Shown: piece after piece, positions 32,749-47,000 of the stretch | How positions within the stretch are numbered: position 1 is the stretch's first letter | Layout of the letters: every line of letters starts with the position of its first letter | Assembly (NCBI GenBank): GCA_023101885.1 | Contig: JALPQD010000404.1 | Span: forward strand, 620,001-684,000 | Source of the DNA: Typhlomys cinereus | Taxonomy: Eukaryota; Chordata; Mammalia; Rodentia; Platacanthomyidae | Length of the DNA stretch: 64,000 nucleotides | Reading direction: 5' to 3' | The notes under the pieces: model-generated | Database searches by the model: none | Seen by the model: only the letters and a program-made list of their open reading frames with translations | Told to the model about the DNA's origin: nothing | Position numbers and translations under genes: made by a program

Positions 32749-35700
32749 AAGTCCAGAATTAAAAATAATTTCTCCATTGTAACATTAAATGTCAATGGTA
32801 TTAACTCATCGATTAAGAAACACAGATTACAAACTTGGATTAAAAATCACAACCCATCAATCTGTTGCCTTCAGGAAACTCATCTCACCACAAAATATAG
32901 GCACATACTAAAAATGAAAGGCTGGTCCAAAATTCTGCAAACTAATGGAACCAGGAAACAGGCAGGGGTAGCAATTATGCTATCAGACAAAGTGGACTTC
33001 AAACCAAAGAAAATCATAAGAGACACAGATGGATACTACATTTTAGTCAGAGGTACAATTCACCAGGAAGACTTCACAATACTGAACATTTATGCACCCA
33101 ATATGGGCCCCTCCACATTCATTAAGAAAACCCTACAGTGTCTAAAGCAAGAAATCAACCCCCAAACGATAATTCTTGGCGATTTCAACACCGCCCTCTC
33201 AACATGGCATAGATCAACAGGTCAAAAGCTTAACAGAGACACTTTGGAACTTAATCAAACCTTTAAAGAAATGGACCTTACAGATCTCTATGAAACTTTG
33301 GATCCACGCACCAAAGAATGCACATTTTTCTCAGCAGCACACGGAACTTTGTCCAAATTAGATTACATATTGGGCCACAAAATGAATCTCGACATATACA
33401 GGAAAGTTGAAATTCTAGCCTGTGCCCTATCAGACCACCACGGCCTAAAGCTGGACATCCACAACACAACAAACAAAAGAAAATACACTAACTCCTGGAA
33501 ACTTAACACTATGATGCTGAATGAGAACTGGATTCAGGAAGAAATTACAAAGGAAATTCAAGATTTCCTGAAAGCGAACGATAATGAAAATACAACTTAC
33601 CAAAATCTCTGGGACACAATGAAAGCTGTTCTAAGAGGTAAGTTCATAGGTCTTAATGCCTACATCAGAAAAATGGAAACATCAGAAATAAATAACTTAA
33701 CAATGCAGCTTAAAGCTTTAGAGAAACTTGAGCAATCTGATCTCAAAAGTAGTCGAGGAGAGGTGATTAGCAAAATAAGGGGAGAAATATCTGAAATCTA
33801 GATTAAGAAAACGATAGAGAAAATCAACCAGTCAAAAAGCTGGTTCTTTGAAAAAATCAATAAGATTGATACACCCCTAGCTAATTTAACCAAAAGCAAG
33901 AGAGAGAAAACCCAAATCAACAAAATTAGAAATGAAAATGGAGATATCACCACTGATGCCCAAGAAATCCAGATAATTACAACATCATATTTCAAAAACT
34001 TATGCTCTGTGAAATTTGACAGCACAAAAGAGATGGATGAATTCCTAAGTAAACACAACTTACTAAATTAAATCAGAAAGTTGTGAATTATTTAAATAGT
34101 CCTATAAGGAAATTGAGGAAGTAATCTCGAAACTTCCCACAAAAAATGTCCTGGACCAGATGGATTCAGCACAGAGTTCTACCAGACATTTAAGCACTTA
34201 ATAACACCAATACTCCTTAAACTGTTCAATCAAATAGCAAAGGAAGGAACACTACCAAATTCCTTCTATGAAGCTAATATCGTTTTAATCCCAAAACCTA
34301 ATAATAATTGACTTAAATAAGAAAACTATAGGCCAATCTCTCTGAAGAACACAGATGCAAAGATTCTCAACAAAGTCTTAGCAAATAGGATTCAAAAACA
34401 AATCAAAAAGATCATTCACGGAGACCAAGTAGCCTTTATCCTGGCACACAAGGTTGGTTCCACATATGCAAATCAATAAATCTAATTCATCCTATAAACC
34501 AGTCCAAAGTCCAACACCACATGATACTCTTGATAGATGCAGAAAAATATTTTGACAAGATCCAACAGCCTTTTATGATCAAAACGCTAGAGACAGTAGG
34601 AATGGAAGGAACCTTTATCAATATAATAAAAGCTGTATACAACAAGCCCACAGCAAGGATTATGCTCAATGGGGAAAAACTGGAAGTATTCCCTCTTTGA
34701 TCAGGAACTAGACAAGGCTGTCCACTTCCACCACTTCTATTCAATATTGTACTTGAAGTCTTAGCTGAAGCCATAAGATAAGAAAGGGGCATAATTGGGA
34801 TTCAAGTTGGCAAGGAAGAAGTCAAGCTATCCCTATTTGCAGATGACATGATCTTATACGTGAGGGATCCCAAAAACTCCACCAGGAAGCTCCTGGAACT
34901 AATTGAGAAGTTCAGCAGGGTGGCAGGATACAAAATAAACGTACAAAAATCAGTGGCTTTCCTATATGCCCAGAATGAAAGAAGTGAAAAAGCCCTGAGA
35001 GAAACAATCCCATTTACTATAGCCCCTAAAAAAATGAAATACCTTGGTATAAACCTAACTAAGGAGGTAAAAGACCTTTACAATGAAAACTTTAAAACCC
35101 TAAAGAAAGAAATAGCAGAAGATACCAGAAGGTGGAAAGACCTCTCATGTTCCTGGATTTGCAGAATCAACATCATAAAAATGACCAACTTACAAAGACA
35201 ATATACAAATTCAGTGCTATACCAATTAAAATCCCAAAGCAATTCTTTAAAGAAGTTGACCAAACAATCTCAAAATTCATATGGAGGCACAAAAGACCCA
35301 GGATAGCAAAGACAATCCTGAGTAACAAAAACACTGCTGAAGGTATCACCCTACCAAACCTTAGCCTATACTACAAATCCAATGTTGTAAAAACAGCCAG
35401 GTACTGGCCTCAAAATAGACATGCAGATCAATGGATAAGCGTTGAAGACCTAGATATAAGCCCAGAAAATTACAGCCATTGGTCTTTGACAAAGGGGCCC
35501 AAAAAATCCAATGGAAGAAGAACAGTATCTTCAACAAATGGTGCTGGCAAAACTGGATCTCCACATGTAGAAGATTAAAACTGGACCTGTACTTGTCACC
35601 TTGTACAAGACTTAATTCCAAATGGATCAAGGACCTTGATTTAAGGCCAGAGTCTATAAAAACCATAGTTGAAAGGGTAGGGAATTCCCTGGAGCTGATT

Positions 35701-36560
35701 GGGCTAGGCCAACCGTTCCTAAACAGACATCCAATGGCACAGTCACTGCTACCATCTCTCAACAGTTGGGATCTTGTGAAATTAAAGAGCTTCTGCTCAG
35801 ATAAAGAGATTGTAACACGAGCTCAAAGGCAACCCACAGAATGGGAGAAAATCTTCACTAACCACATATCTGATAGAGGCCTATTATCCAGAGTGCACAA
35901 AGAACTTAGAAAACTAAACACCAAGGATATTAATGGCCCAATTAAAAAATGGGCCCTGGAACTTAAAAGAAACTTTACTAGGGATGAAATTAAAATTTCT
36001 AACAAATATCTGAAAAAATGCTCCACTTCCTTAGCCATCAGGGAAATGCAAATCAAAACTTCCCTGTGATATCATCTCACCCTGGTCAGGATGGCAATAA
36101 TCCACAATACAAACAACACCAAATGCTGGAGAGGATGTGGAGAGAGGGGAACTCTCCTTCATTGCTGGTGGGAATGGAGGCTCATACAGCCACTCTGGCG
36201 AGCCGTCTGGAGATTCTTAAAGAAATTAAAGATTGAAATGCCATAGGACCCTGAGATTCCACTTTTGGGAATACTCCCCATGCAGCAGAGGTTCACCTCG
36301 ATAGCACAAGTGCAACCATGTTCATAGCAGCACTGTTTACAATAGCAAAGTCATTGAATCAACCCAAATGTCCAACAGTTGATGAGTGGATAAGGAAACC
36401 GTGGTACATCTATACAATGGAGTACTACTCAGCCATCAAAAATGATGAATTACTGGAATTTGCCAGGAAATGGATGTCATTAGAAGCAATTATATTGAGT
36501 GAAGTATCCCAAACCCAGAAAACTAAGCGCCATATGTACTCCCTAATAGGTGGCTCTTAG
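32749..36560 (+). pseudogene. L1-A ORF2 remnant, complete span
   Basis: Aligned to L1-B, the start codon position (32749-32751) is AAG instead of ATG. The endonuclease domain follows: CCLQETHLTTK, LGDFNTALS and SDHHGL (33430-33447). A stop occurs at 33799-33801. The RT domain continues through [14 protein letters not shown] decay of the PGPDG block (about 34140-34165) and [14 protein letters not shown] to the catalytic FADD (34836-34847), then is open to 35306. Later frames carry [17 protein letters not shown] and FCSDKEIV, and the C-terminus ends in LIGGS with stop at 36558-36560. It spans the usual L1 ORF2 length (about 1270 codons) but needs several frame changes. Confidence 0.92.
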
Positions 36561-37608
36561 TACCAAACTCATCCAGCCCACCTAGAGACACTCGATGATA
36601 AATCTCTGTAATACAGTGATTGCAAGGATTATGAACTGGAGGGATGGGGTAGGAGGGGCCACACCAGAAACAAGGAGAGAGGGGACCATGTTACAGCAGA
36701 GAAAATAAGCCTCCATCAAGGACTGCAAGTAAGCAATGAGACATCTGGTTAAGTTCACAGACTTTTTGTTCCTGATCATTTACAACTGAGGGGGTGTGAT
36801 CTCACCAGAAGGGAAGGGCATATAGTCTGGCAGATAATAAGTAACCATTTTGCAAATGGGTGATTGACCCTTCCTTCACTGCGGTTTCCTACTTTTATTA
36901 CCTCTACCTTTGAATATACTCTTATAACAAGACCCTAGTTTAACAGCTTTGTACCTCTGGCCAGTGGGTGACATCCAATACCCATCTGGATGGAGTGAAG
37001 GGCATTGCAGGAGCAGCAAAACCGCAAAAGAAAATCAACAAGCCATAATCCAGAACTTCAGAGACTCTATATCAACCACCTAGAACTAGGTCAGCCTAAT
37101 CTCTCCCCATCCTGAAGCTCAGAGAAATTTGTGGAAGAGGGGGCAGTAAGAGTGTAAGAGCACAAGGATGGGAGGAGCAATGACATGCAAGATACTCCAC
37201 ACAAGTTAGGGCCAAAGCAATCATAATTGGACTTGGCATGCCCTGAGCAATGTCCAACACACTATTGTCCCCACAAAGTCTAGCATTTGCTAAAAGCACC
37301 AAGATCCTTGGAGGCAAGGGATTGACAGCCAAAATAGTGTTCCTATGCTTAAGGGGAACACAGGAAAGTATTCAGGGAAATGCCACTGGGTCCTTGTACC
37401 TCATTGGAGAGGAGGACCCAGAGGAGAATTTGGCATGCACATTAAAGGATTCTCCGGGTACTGGGGGAGGGGAGGCACTAGGGGGTGGGGAGGGAGAGGT
37501 GAGGGGAGGGTGAACAGAGGGGTCGGGGGAGGAGGGAGGGAGGGAGGGAACCGGTGTACCTATTAAGGTTGTATGAGCAGAGATAATAAAAATGTTTAAA
37601 AAAAAAAT
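36561..37608 (+). other. L1-A 3' UTR with G-rich tract
   Basis: Non-coding L1 tail region. GGGTACTGGGGGAGGGGAGG and following GGG runs (37455-37550) could form G-quadruplex structures, a known feature of mammalian L1 3' UTRs. Frames of 70-90 codons here arise from the purine tract. Confidence 0.85.
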
Positions 37609-37717
37609 AAAATAGCTGGATGATCTACGTCTTCACCTTTTTTCTTCAGTGTACTTACTTTAAAATAATATGTACCAGAACAAGTTAGTATGTGCTAGTG
37701 CAGAGGATGAATAGTCA

Positions 37718-37835
37718 AGGCTAGGTGCTGCACAAATCTAGTCTCAGAACTTGTTAAGTGGAAATAGGAAGAGTGCAAGGATTTTGAGGTCACCTTGTGT
37801 TGCTTATGGATTTCTAAGCCAGTTTGATCTAGAAT
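37718..37835 (+). repeat. B1/PB1-like SINE
   Basis: AAGGCTAGGTGCTGCACAAA, TCTAGTCTCAGAACTTGTTA, GTGCAAGGATTTTGAGGTCA and TTCTAAGCCAGTTTGATCTA reproduce the B1 order in diverged form. Confidence 0.5.
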
Positions 37836-38651
37836 TAGATTCTAGCTAAGCTACTGAATAGTATTGAAGTGAGAGTATCCTCTTTGAAAATTGTGTCAAA
37901 GGATCTTTTCACTTTCTATAGGCAAAAAAGTGTGTTTGAGGAACTGAGTGGACTTACACATGAATTATATACTTGTTTGTCACAATAAGATAGTTTTTGC
38001 TTTCATATCGACTAGAAAGATACTGAAATTCATCTCATTTAACGAAATTCCCTGACACTTTCTTGAATTCTTTCTATAAAAATACTGATGATTGATTCCA
38101 TGTTTAATAAACAACATACATTACAGCTGTCACATTCTTGCTAAAGATCTCCTTCCCCTCTGGTAATCTTGTGAGGGTAGAGAAGTATGATTGCTTCTGT
38201 CAACATTTCTATGAAAGATGCTTTAACAAATACAGCCAAGCTCTAAATCCTAATTTGTTTTTGGCGACCTGGGACGATGCCAATAGTGGGTAAGCTGCTG
38301 GATGTGTCAGGAACATTCCTCACTGAAGAAGAGGTATTCATGCGGGTGCTCATTCCCAGGACAGCTTTCTGAAATCAAGGCTGTTTGACTACTGAAATTT
38401 TTGGGTGCTCCTTGCTTAGATATTGTCATTGTCCTTGTGTTCTGAGGCACTTCTTCAACAGTGCAGTAGCCACAAGAGGGTGGAGAATGCCTTTTCTACA
38501 AAGGCTTCCATTATTCATCATTTACAACAAAGGAACAAACAAGAAATTCTACCATGTTTGACTCAAAACAGCAGTGGATCTACAATTCAAACTTAGCTTT
38601 CTCATGTCTGCCAAGTGAAGAGAATTCATTTTTTCCTTTGTTTGTTTTAGA
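37836..38651. other. Intergenic DNA, nothing assigned
   Basis: No supported gene or named repeat. Confidence 0.45.
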
Positions 38652-38755
38652 TTTTGAGATATAATTTGTCACACATCCCAGACTGACTTAAATATGCAGC
38701 TCTCCTGCTTCAGTTTTCTGTGTGCTGGGATTATAGTCCCATACCATCATACTAG
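38652..38755 (-). repeat. B1/Alu-like SINE fragment, antisense
   Basis: TTTTGAGATATAATTTGTCA, CATCCCAGACTGACTTAAAT, then GCTCTCCTGCTTCAG and GTGTGCTGGGATTATAG are the antisense landmarks of a 7SL-derived SINE. Confidence 0.6.
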
Positions 38756-40559
38756 TGTGATAATTCACCTTAATTAACTAATTCTTTCAAGAAGTACTTA
38801 GTAAAAACCTACTGTGTACATCTGGCTATGATAAAACTTTTAGTGAGAGTTCACTCAAGTACTAAAGGTACCTGAAAACAATTATTCAATAATATTCCAA
38901 GATTAAAACCACAGCTGGGTTATAAAATTTCAAATATCAATTTACTGTGCAAAAAATGGAACATTTTCATTTTTCTTTCTACACTAATCTGGTTGCCTAA
39001 ACAACTCCTTGCCATTTTAGATGAGAGAACAGGATATGTCTATATTCTTCACACATATATGTGCATATACAGTTTAATATAAATATCACAATGCCTTCAT
39101 ATGGTTTGAGCATTTAAGGACCTCATTTTTGTGAAATTATTTCTGTATCTTTTATGTCTGACTCTTTCCTTTAAGATTAGTTCTTAATTCATGTTTTTAT
39201 ATAAACACCAGTTATAAGAACTTCTTTGAATTACTTGTGCAAAGTAAACAACTCCATCATACAGCACCCTGTTTCCGTGTGCCATCTAATGTAAAAATTG
39301 GGAATCTTTCTCAAAAATAAAAAAAACCTATGGCCTAAATTTATTCATGGGCAAATATTAATTCATGTTGAGAGATAATCACCAAGTGATATGACAAGTA
39401 TTCTTGAAACATGTCAATAATATAAAAGAAATGGAAAGATTGGGGATCCATGGAAGATTGGAAGAGATTAGGGCAACATGACAACTAAACTCAATCCATG
39501 TGACATCTTGGATTATGTTATAAACAGAATGTAATAGCACAGATATTAGTTTCTTAGTTTAGACAATAATGTCATATTCATATGAGATATTCTCATTGGG
39601 GGAAACTGCATGGTTTATGGGAGGTATTCTGTGCTGTTTCAAAGGTTGATGTCTAAAATTATTTCAAGATAAAACCAAAGTTGTATCCTCTGTGATCATG
39701 AGTTATGTACTATGTAAGTTAAGTCTATGATAGTTGCATTTGTGCTATTTTCCTGTTATCCTCAAAGCCATTAAATATAAAAATACATAGTGCTTATGTT
39801 ATGTCAAGTGCTATAATAAGTCACAAGATGTTTAAAATATGTGGAGAATATGTTCTATACAATAGTGTACCGTCTTATGTAAGGAATTTATAGATTTTGG
39901 TATTTTTAGGGGTTTGTAAATCAACACGTGAACACTCAGACATGGCTATACATAAGATTGATCAAATCACATTTTTCTCTGGGCTCTCTCCATCTTTTCA
40001 AGCAAGTATGCACCAATTCTCATAATACTATTCCAGTGGGAGCTATTCATTTTCTTCACAGTGTATCGAATGGCAACCATGGATCTGTATTAGAGTGTCT
40101 TTTTCTGTATTGCAAATATATTTCTTACTAAATGAGTAAATGTAGACCCTGCAAATTTCAGAATGAATTTAAAAATGAGATGACAGCCTAGATTCCAGAA
40201 TTTCATCAAAAAAGAGATCTTCTGTACCAGATTCATGATTCTAAAGACATATAGGACAATTTCACCATTCCATGAATCTGTCCATTGTCTTAACAACATT
40301 CATTCTAGTTTCACTTATAATTTGGTTTGATCATATATAAAGAAAAATTCTATAGCACAAGCATAATATTTTAGAGATCCATATTTATTTTTGATCTTAC
40401 CAATATTTTAATTTTTCTGAATAGAACTTAATAAAATGAATATGCTACCCTTTATTCATTTTATTTATAAATTACTTTTAATACAGCTTTTAAAGAACTA
40501 ATTATAAATATCAATAATCACTTTACTTACATACAAATATGAATCTTCTCTCATATAAA
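38756..40559. other. AT-rich intergenic DNA, nothing assigned
   Basis: About 1.8 kb without supported gene or repeat. Confidence 0.5.
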
Positions 40560-40930
40560 TAGCACCACTGGCATGTTTAAAGTCATGCATGGTATTCTGT
40601 TACAGTTTCTGTATTTCTTTTTATAAAGGGCACAAATGGTTTCAGATGGTATTTATAGTCCATTATGGACAGAAAAGCATGGAGAGTGTCAGAAACTGGA
40701 GATGGTTCATGTTACAGGAATCATGGAGACCAAAAGATCCAGCCACAAACTGCAAGAGGAAGCAGGGCAGGGCTACCAAAACTCAAGACTAACCCCTGTA
40801 GCATACTTTTCCCCAACAAGGCTCCATGTGTTAAAAGTGCCATGACATTTCCAAACATCAACAATAGTTAAGGATGCAAACACATGAGCCTATGGGAGAC
40901 AGCTCACATTCAAACAATGGCACATATGAT
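40560..40930 (-). mobile_element. MaLR-like LTR, antisense
   Basis: The right end (CACATGAGCCTATGGGAGAC, then TCACATTCAAACAATGGCA) is the antisense of the rodent MaLR (MT/ORR1-type) 5' end, where TGTGGTTTGAATG is followed by CCCATAGGCTCATGTG. TCCATTATGGACAGAAAAGC and AGTGCCATGACATTTCCAAA fit the same family. The 67-69 codon frames here are LTR sequence. Confidence 0.5.
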
Positions 40931-43929
40931 GACAGCATGTAGCATTTATTATTTTCCTTTCTACAGAAAATGAAATTTACTTCATTATGTGCATGCCCTC
41001 TCCCCCTGATAAAACTTCATCTTGGTGGGCATTTCAGTAAGTATGCTCCTTCGAATCTCTACTTCAGATATAGTATTTGCATAGAACATTCAGGGTACTC
41101 CATAGAAGCTCAAGTATCAGTCATAGTCCCAGAACTGGGGGGGGGGGTGTTGCAGCTGAAAACATCTAGGATCTTGTCCTCTTGCTACCTCCAGTCTTTA
41201 TTCACATAAAAGTAGAAATGAAAACAATGTAACTTTACATATGTAGACTATCACTCAAGACTTTAATTTCTTCTAATTAACAAATCATATAATGATGAAC
41301 AGAAATGAAGATGGATGAACTTCTCTACTCACAACAGTTTTTAAAATATAGACTTAAATCTTGAGAAGTCTATACTATTTTTAGTTCCTTCAAAAGATTA
41401 TCAATAATCCTTGAGATGCATTTTGAAAATCAATATACAAACACATGCCACAAACTACAAAACAGGTATTGTAGACATTTCAAATCACATTAGTAACTTC
41501 CATGAGTACCAGACTCCAATTTGGTATAAATTTTCACATTTATCCCACTGATTTTCTTTTAGAGACTCATAGCTTTCTGAAATTGGCTTCTATTTTTAAT
41601 TTTTTTCCTTCATTTGTTTTCTAGTTTTACGGGCATACTGAGTAATCTCTGCCCTGTCCCTCTTTTCCCTTCCTTCATCAATACATCTCATTCCCTCCCA
41701 TCCTCTAGTCTGTTTCTATGAATCTCAGGGTTCTCTCTGGATTGTCTGTTCCTGTGGGTTTCAGGTCTCTGTGGTAGACTATGTGGTGCTTCCTTGGGCA
41801 GACCCACTGACAGGGGCATTCCCCCTCACCTGTCTAGCCCCAGCTCACAAGGTTTTAATTAATTTTTTTGAGATCCTTGGTGTCGGTCACTGTGTAGGTC
41901 TGGTAAGGACAGGTATTGCAATGACTTCCTGGTTATAGCAGCCTTGTCTTGTTATGCCAATTTTATGTTTTTTCATTTTTTCCACCTCTTTACCATAGAA
42001 AACAAGCTCCATGATATTAAACCACTTATCTTTACTTCTTCTGACTTTATTTTCAGTGTCTAGAATATCATATCACATTTTTCAATAAAGAGAAGTCTTC
42101 TGAACTTAAGGAAACTTGACATGAGTGTAGTTATCTTTTCTGTTTGTAGACATAATTTTAAAAGTCAATAAACTTATTAGATCATGAACATCTCTGGACT
42201 TTTCCCTTCAGCTCCTGTTCTTCAGGTCCAGTGGTATCTCCAAAGTATGGTGCTTTGTTGCATTAATGAAATGCATCATGTTTGTCACATGAATAACAGG
42301 GTAAGGCTAGTCATACAATTTGAGTAATGGACCTTTAGAACACCTAGGTCTCCACAGAAGTGAGAGGGTTTAGAAACTGATTTCAAGCATGTGACAAATG
42401 GTTTAACTATTCCTGCCTAGGTAATAAAACTCTGGGAGAGTGAAAGTCAGAGAAGCTTCCTGTTTTACAAGCACACCTGTGCATAGGGAGCCTGATAGCC
42501 ACTGACTCTGTGGGGTAAAAGCAAGGAATGTGGGGTAAAGGCCATCACAATGATAAAATACTTTGCCCTATGTCTAGCTTAAATAAAAACTTTACTTATT
42601 ACTATATAATTGACAGGAGCTTTGGGGTCATTTTTGTGACTCTCTAAATGGTGAAGGCCAGGGCAATTCCTAAATTTAGTTACATGTTGGTCAGCAGAAG
42701 AGTGGCCCTGTTGCTTGCTGTTAGTAGTCAAAAAGCCACCATGTGTCAGACTCAACCCACAAAACTTAGTATTAAGACACTAAATTCAGTTCCAGAATTG
42801 TATCCAATACATCCATTTTGGACTGGAGAATGTAAAAAGATTTTATATTTCTCATGGACACACACAACTGAGAAACCTAAATTATCTGACAATTCAATAA
42901 AGTGACTTATTAGAAGCCACTTCTTCAGCATCAGAGACACCAAGTGGCTAGCAAAAGATGGGCCTCTTCTGTCTGAAAATTAGAAGAAGCCGATACTGCT
43001 TTCCTTTGCAATGAAAAGTCCTCTGGCAGCTAGACTTGAATACTGGTTAGAAGGCAAACCATTGTAATCAGCAAAAAGTATTTCGCTGTTAGATCAGACC
43101 AGAAGGCTTCAGTCTTTGTGTTTAAATGGACAAAAACAAAGACCCACATGATTTATATTCAAAGAAGTTTTCAGGTTTTGTGTTAAATTTATGGTGAATA
43201 CTATTGAAATGAAAGGATGCATGGAAAACACCCAGAAAGAAGGTATTTTGCGTGTAAGTCAGTCTCTATCAGGAACAGTTCTTGGCTGTTGCTTTGTACT
43301 GTGCCGTTAGTTCCTTTACACTCAGAGAGATTCACTAATGTGTCCATTTGTAGACCATGTAGCAGCTGGCCTGGAAACATCCTTCAGCTTCTATCAAATC
43401 AGCACTCTGAAGTCCACTATACAAGTCTCTTTAAGATTTGAAGTCAGGGCCCATTTCCTGATAGAGATGATGTCTCCTATGAAATTCACTGTTTTTCCTT
43501 TTGTTTTTAATTTTCATAGCATGGGTGAATTTATTTGAAAAACTAACAGACCATCTAATCAGTTTTATGAAGCAGAATGGTAGAGATGCAATTAGTCTTA
43601 TGCACTTTGGGGAAGTGGAAATTTAGAATTCTGTATTTCCTTTGATTATCTTCTCTTAGCCACAATATTGAGATCCAGTGTCCACAATATTGAGACCCAG
43701 CTTTATGGAATTGAATCATGTCTTTGCCAACAACTTTCCCCTCATCTCTCACTTACTTGTTTTGGAGTATGTTTGTTATCAAATGTTATGGGGGAAATCC
43801 TCCTGATACATTAAATGATAAAATGTCATATTTTGTTTCAGCAAATACTTTTAGACTAAAGGTCACATTTGAGGATGATGGGATGGAAAACAAAACTTTT
43901 TTGAAGACCATATTGTTACATAAGAATTT
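40931..43929. other. Long intergenic stretch, nothing assigned
   Basis: About 3 kb. It includes a G-homopolymer (about 41138-41148) and a C/T-rich part at 41640-41850 that may be an old repeat I cannot name. No protein-like frame. Confidence 0.45.
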
Positions 43930-44095
43930 ATTAAACCATCACCTAAAGTACTGGTTAAAATAAGGAGTTCCAAGGAGGATGCAAGATGCTGCATTTCTAA
44001 AAAGCTTCTAAGGGAAGCAGCTGCTGCTAAAGGAACCACAGCTGGAGTAGCACTGATTTGCATTAAGTCACCTAAGAGACTTTCCACAAGAGCCA
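43930..44095 (-). mobile_element. Possible hAT-Charlie (MER5-like) DNA transposon fragment
   Basis: On the minus strand CAAATCAGTGCTACTCCAGC, then TTTTTAGAAATGCAGCATCT, then TTTAGGTGATGGTTTAAT resembles Charlie/MER5 elements (TTAGAAATGCAAATTCTC ... CAGGTGATTCTGATGC). No terminal inverted repeats can be fixed. Confidence 0.35.
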
Positions 44096-47000
44096 GTGTG
44101 GACAAAACTCTAGCACATTCTGTCAAATCACTCTGCTCAAAATAATATGACTTTCTTCTCTGTTCAAAGAAATATATACTGTTTATAAGAAAAATATATA
44201 AATTGGAATAAAATGTACGTAATATAATATGGATCTGGCCTCTTCACTTTGCTGTATGACAAAATATAAAGTAAACAAAGATGGCTGGCAATCTATCAAG
44301 ACTTCTAAAATGTGCTAATTGTTTTGAAGTGAGTTACTGCTGTAGGCTACTTACCAGCAATAAAATCGATGGAGACCAAATCCCATTTTCTCAAAACTAG
44401 AGTATTCTGTGCTCCCTATGATACACACAAGGCTAGTTTTCTCAAAATTGTTTTCATTGATATGAACGAAGCACTGTACTTAGCTTTGACACTAGGCTCT
44501 TTATACCCCGAAAGTGTCTCACATACTGGCAAACTTTGTAGGAAAGCATGATATCTTCTCTGATAATCTACATATTCTGAAAGCAACCAAAATTTCCAAT
44601 TGGGGCAAATCCAAAAGGAGAAACACCTGCCCAACCTTTCCCTGGAAAGTACTTTTAGAATAAAGCTACAAGAGCCAATGTGTTGCAAATGTATCATTAC
44701 ACTCCCCCTCCCCAATTCCTCACTTGGGATTTAATGATTGTGGGAAAATATTTCCTTTTACATTTCATGTTGCTAGGCATTCCAGCTCTTACACCCCAAA
44801 TACCATTCTACAATCACTGTCCTTGAAAATAATGGCTTACTAAATTGCAGGCAAAAATCCAAGAACAGCTGGGAGGAGACATTGCAACATTCTCACAGTT
44901 CCCCTATTCTGGAGAGAAGGGAGAGCAGATGGTGTCTCTGCAGGAGGCAAACCCTTTCCCCTTGAAAGCATTTGTTGATGGCAGCAGCCTCTACAGAAAA
45001 CAGAACTGCACACTACAGGCTGACTTTTCCTCCAGCTGCTGAAGTTGTTAACACAGAGGGTATTTTCCCACAATATAAGAGCAAGGAAACATTTGGCTTG
45101 AATGAAAAGATCCAGAAAGCCACACAGCTGAAAAGAACTGAGGTGACACAGATAGATGGAATAACTCTTCACTGTTGACAGGTGAAATGAGTTTATATAT
45201 GCTATGCACATGCGTTGGGAAAGTTCAGAAAATAAAAAGAGAGCAAAAGACATTGCTGTAATCTTGCTTCTTTGTACCCTTGCCTCACTCTTGAGATTCT
45301 TACATTTTGATTCTACAGTATAATTTCCTAATCAGAGGAAATGCTAGAGGTCTCTATGGCTAGTTAATTACCACAAACACTCATAACTCTTTAAAATACC
45401 TGTGAAATCACTGGGGTTGGGGGTGGAAAGAGTGCAGAAATCTTCTCTCTTTGTCTCCATTAACTCTTCTCCTTCTTAAATCCCCACTGTGTGTCTATTC
45501 TATCTCTTTCTACTCTCTCTTTTAATTACATCACCATTACCCTGTTCTGCCTCTATGGATTTGTTTGCTAATTATTCTAGTTGCTGCACTTTATTAGAAG
45601 ATATGGGGCACAGAAGACTAAGGGAATTGTCTTCAAGCTATAAGACTATTCATTAGATCAACTAGTAACTTGGATACACATAGTATGCAAAGGCCACTTA
45701 GTTCTTAAGTAGAACAACCTTTCTAGTCTTCACAAAATTTTAGAGTCTGCTGAGATTGTAATCTGAAATTAAATACAATTGTTATTTCTTTTTTAGCATA
45801 AGAGTGAATTGTATCTTCTTAAATGTAATACATCCTAATAAAAGCAATACTCTAGAAGAGTCTCACAATTATTTTCCTCTGAATCTTTTATTCAGTATGT
45901 CAATATGAAGATTATAATGCCCCCTCCTACCACTGAATTCTATAGGTAGCATTCAGCTATCTTAGTATTCTTAGGGTGAATATTTATGATATTTGGAAAG
46001 ATCTGAAAATTTAAATGTTTTTAGTCTCAAATAGTAACAATTTTCGTGCTTTTAAAAATATTTTAAGATTATTTTCTCTATTAAAGACAGACGCCACATG
46101 ATAGAATTCAGCAATCAATAGTAGCAATGTTTCCTACACTTCCAATAAAATCACCAAGGACACCGTTAATAATAGAATTCCTAGACTCACTTTCTAATTC
46201 AGTGAGCCACAAATGGGGCCAAAATGTTTCTTGCAAAATTTATCAAGCATAGGTCTTTCAAACACAAATATAAAGGACACCATATCTGTACTATACTCAA
46301 GGAAACACATTTGTGTTACTGCACAATCAGTTTCCATACATCTCCAATTAAATAAAGAAAGACTTCACAGATATAATATGATTTTGATATCTACTTCAAG
46401 CAAAAAAAATAACTTCATTGTGAACAGTTGACATTTGTAACATGATGGCATACAATTTACAGAGAAAAAGTAAAATAATAGTTATCTCTTTGTGAAAATG
46501 TCTCTGGATAGTTTTTCTGAGCAGAAACAATGACTGGGTACAATGAATGACAGGAAACTCAGGAAATGTGATTTTTTTAAAAAAATGTGGGTTTCCCATA
46601 TCTCTTTCTTCATTCTCTCTTTCTAATGAACATGTCCCTAGAATTCACATGTGTGAGTTACTTCTTTATCATGAGATTTATTACTCTGGTATACAATTTT
46701 TGTCACCAAACTCATAACTATTTATATTTATTACCATGGTCATTCCAGTCCTAAATCATTAGATCTTCCAGAGTGGGACTAATCTTGACAAACTAATATA
46801 CATCTAGCATATCTCCTCATTAATAGCTCAATAAATATTTTCTCATGACTACTCTGGTCTGTACTATGCTATTCTAAATGATTAAGATGAATTTGGATCA
46901 AATGTAAACTGCATTTTGTAGTCTTTCTTTGTAGTGGAATTTTCACTTCTCAATAAATAAAAGATCAAGTGTCCATTTCTTTACAGAAAACCTTGTGATA

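Larger units (their letters stand above)
30759..37621 (+). mobile_element. L1-A: full-length, disabled L1 with exact 13-bp TSD
   Basis: AAAATAGCTGGAT at 30759-30771 and 37609-37621 flanks a complete L1 (30772-37608, about 6.84 kb): 5' UTR 30772-31630, ORF1 31631-32692, ORF2 32749-36560, and a 3' UTR with G-rich tract (37455-37550) ending AATAAAAATGTTTAAAAAAA. An exact TSD on a full-length element indicates a normal L1 insertion. Both ORFs carry stops, frameshifts and at least one lost start codon, so it is not active. It inserted about 0.7 kb right of L1-C. Confidence 0.95.
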
